From UBA8199 sp035358715 (GTDB lineage: Bacteria; Verrucomicrobiota; Verrucomicrobiia; Limisphaerales; UBA8199): DNA of 7,415 bases. This document shows, piece by piece, positions 7,262 through 7,415 of this stretch. The DNA lies in contig DAOPPX010000183.1 of NCBI GenBank assembly GCA_035358715.1, forward strand, positions 1 to 7,415, read 5' to 3'. The notes beneath the pieces were generated by a model that was not told where the DNA came from, ran no database searches, and was given only the letters and a program-made list of their open reading frames with translations. Each line of letters opens with the position of its first letter. Within the stretch, counting starts at the first letter, position 1. The position numbers and the translations under genes are program-made.

Positions 7262-7262
7262 G

Positions 7263-7415
7263 GTGCGCCAGGAAGGACGTCACCTCTGAGGGTGAAAGAC
7301 CCTCAAGTTTGGCATGAAACGAACATGACAAAGTTCAGAACGAAAGAACTGAATGGAAAGGCCTAACCCCTATCAAGCCCGCGCCGTCAATAGGGAACAG
7401 TATTTTTCTGCGGAA
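7263..7415 (+). mobile_element. 5' end of a group II intron (partial, domain I)
   Basis: The stretch opens with GTGCGCC, matching the conserved GUGYG 5' end of bacterial group II introns. It then shows a domain I layout: a 7-bp stem TGAGGGT/ACCCTCA around GAAAG (7287-7305), a stem TTCAG/CTGAA (7334-7338 with 7349-7353), the string AAGGCCTAACCCC (7358-7370), and a stem CCCTAT/ATAGGG (7368-7373 with 7390-7395). The first stem plus loop closely resembles the 'AGGGUGAGAGUCCC' hairpin at the same place in the Oceanobacillus intron, as I remember it. Group II introns are self-splicing ribozymes that retrotranspose using an encoded reverse transcriptase/maturase. That gene, the exon-binding sites and the catalytic domain V would lie beyond the window. 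Intron class is uncertain, and the plus orientation follows from the 5' end motif. Confidence 0.7.

Larger units (their letters stand above)
6584..7262. other. Gene-free, C-rich region
   Basis: This 679-bp stretch follows the phospholipase-like gene. Open frames exist on both strands, but they have low-complexity Pro/Arg/Gly/Ala compositions, no recognisable domain and no ribosome site, as expected by chance at this GC content. From about 6890 to 7066 the plus strand is markedly C-rich, including nine consecutive C at 6918-6926. Small hairpins are present: 6603-6615 (5-bp stem), 6634-6656 (6-bp stem) and 6839-6851 (6-bp stem around one base). None has a T-tract, so no intrinsic terminator for the preceding gene is evident. 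The large palindrome at 7050-7128 lies within it. Confidence 0.6.

Noticed and set aside
7154..7366. A 70-codon plus-strand frame near the right end
   Set aside because: It crosses the proposed group II intron boundary and reads through the domain I stems, has no ribosome site and no domain; it is best explained by structured RNA sequence.
1..7415. CRISPR arrays, tRNA or rRNA genes, and defence or toxin-antitoxin genes
   Set aside because: No regularly spaced direct repeats, cloverleaf-forming segments, rRNA-like sequence or recognisable defence proteins were found on either strand.

Overview
The window looks like chromosomal DNA of a GC-rich member of the Verrucomicrobiota, probably of the Limisphaerales/Pedosphaera type. 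This rests on three sequence features. A DUF4838 protein lies beside a Cys-type sulfatase, a gene pairing common in the Planctomycetes-Verrucomicrobia group. The last secreted protein ends in a short module with the pattern 'Y-x-I-x-x-S-T-N-L-x-x-W ... F-Y-R-A', which I associate with exported proteins of that lineage. Most genes also lack a clear Shine-Dalgarno site. The taxonomic placement is inference.

Layout. Positions 1-170 are non-coding, with a small hairpin and a spaced inverted repeat. A secreted DUF4838 glycoside-hydrolase-like protein follows (171-1961, +). It converges on a secreted type I sulfatase (2049-3449, -), and the 87-bp gap between their stops holds two small hairpins. 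A 199-bp divergent intergenic region (3450-3648) separates the sulfatase from a membrane-anchored HEAT-repeat protein (3649-4770, +). Only 25 bp later comes a secreted phospholipase C/P1 nuclease-like protein with a long C-terminal extension (4796-6583, +). These last two probably form an operon.

From 6584 to 7262 I find no credible gene. This stretch has a strongly C-rich plus strand, a potential G-quadruplex on the minus strand, and a near-perfect 79-bp palindrome (7050-7128) with a one-base centre. From 7263 to the window end the sequence has the hallmarks of the 5' end of a bacterial group II intron: a GTGCG start and successive domain I stems. Its reverse transcriptase would lie outside the window.

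How the genes may work together. The DUF4838 protein and the sulfatase fit outer-compartment breakdown of sulfated, possibly uronic-acid-containing polysaccharide: the sulfatase would remove sulfate and the hydrolase-like protein would act on the glycan. The HEAT protein and the phospholipase-like protein look like a separate envelope or secreted unit whose substrate is unknown. The most distinctive parts of the window are the giant palindrome and the intron end downstream of it. Nothing here amounts to a demonstrably new multi-gene system.
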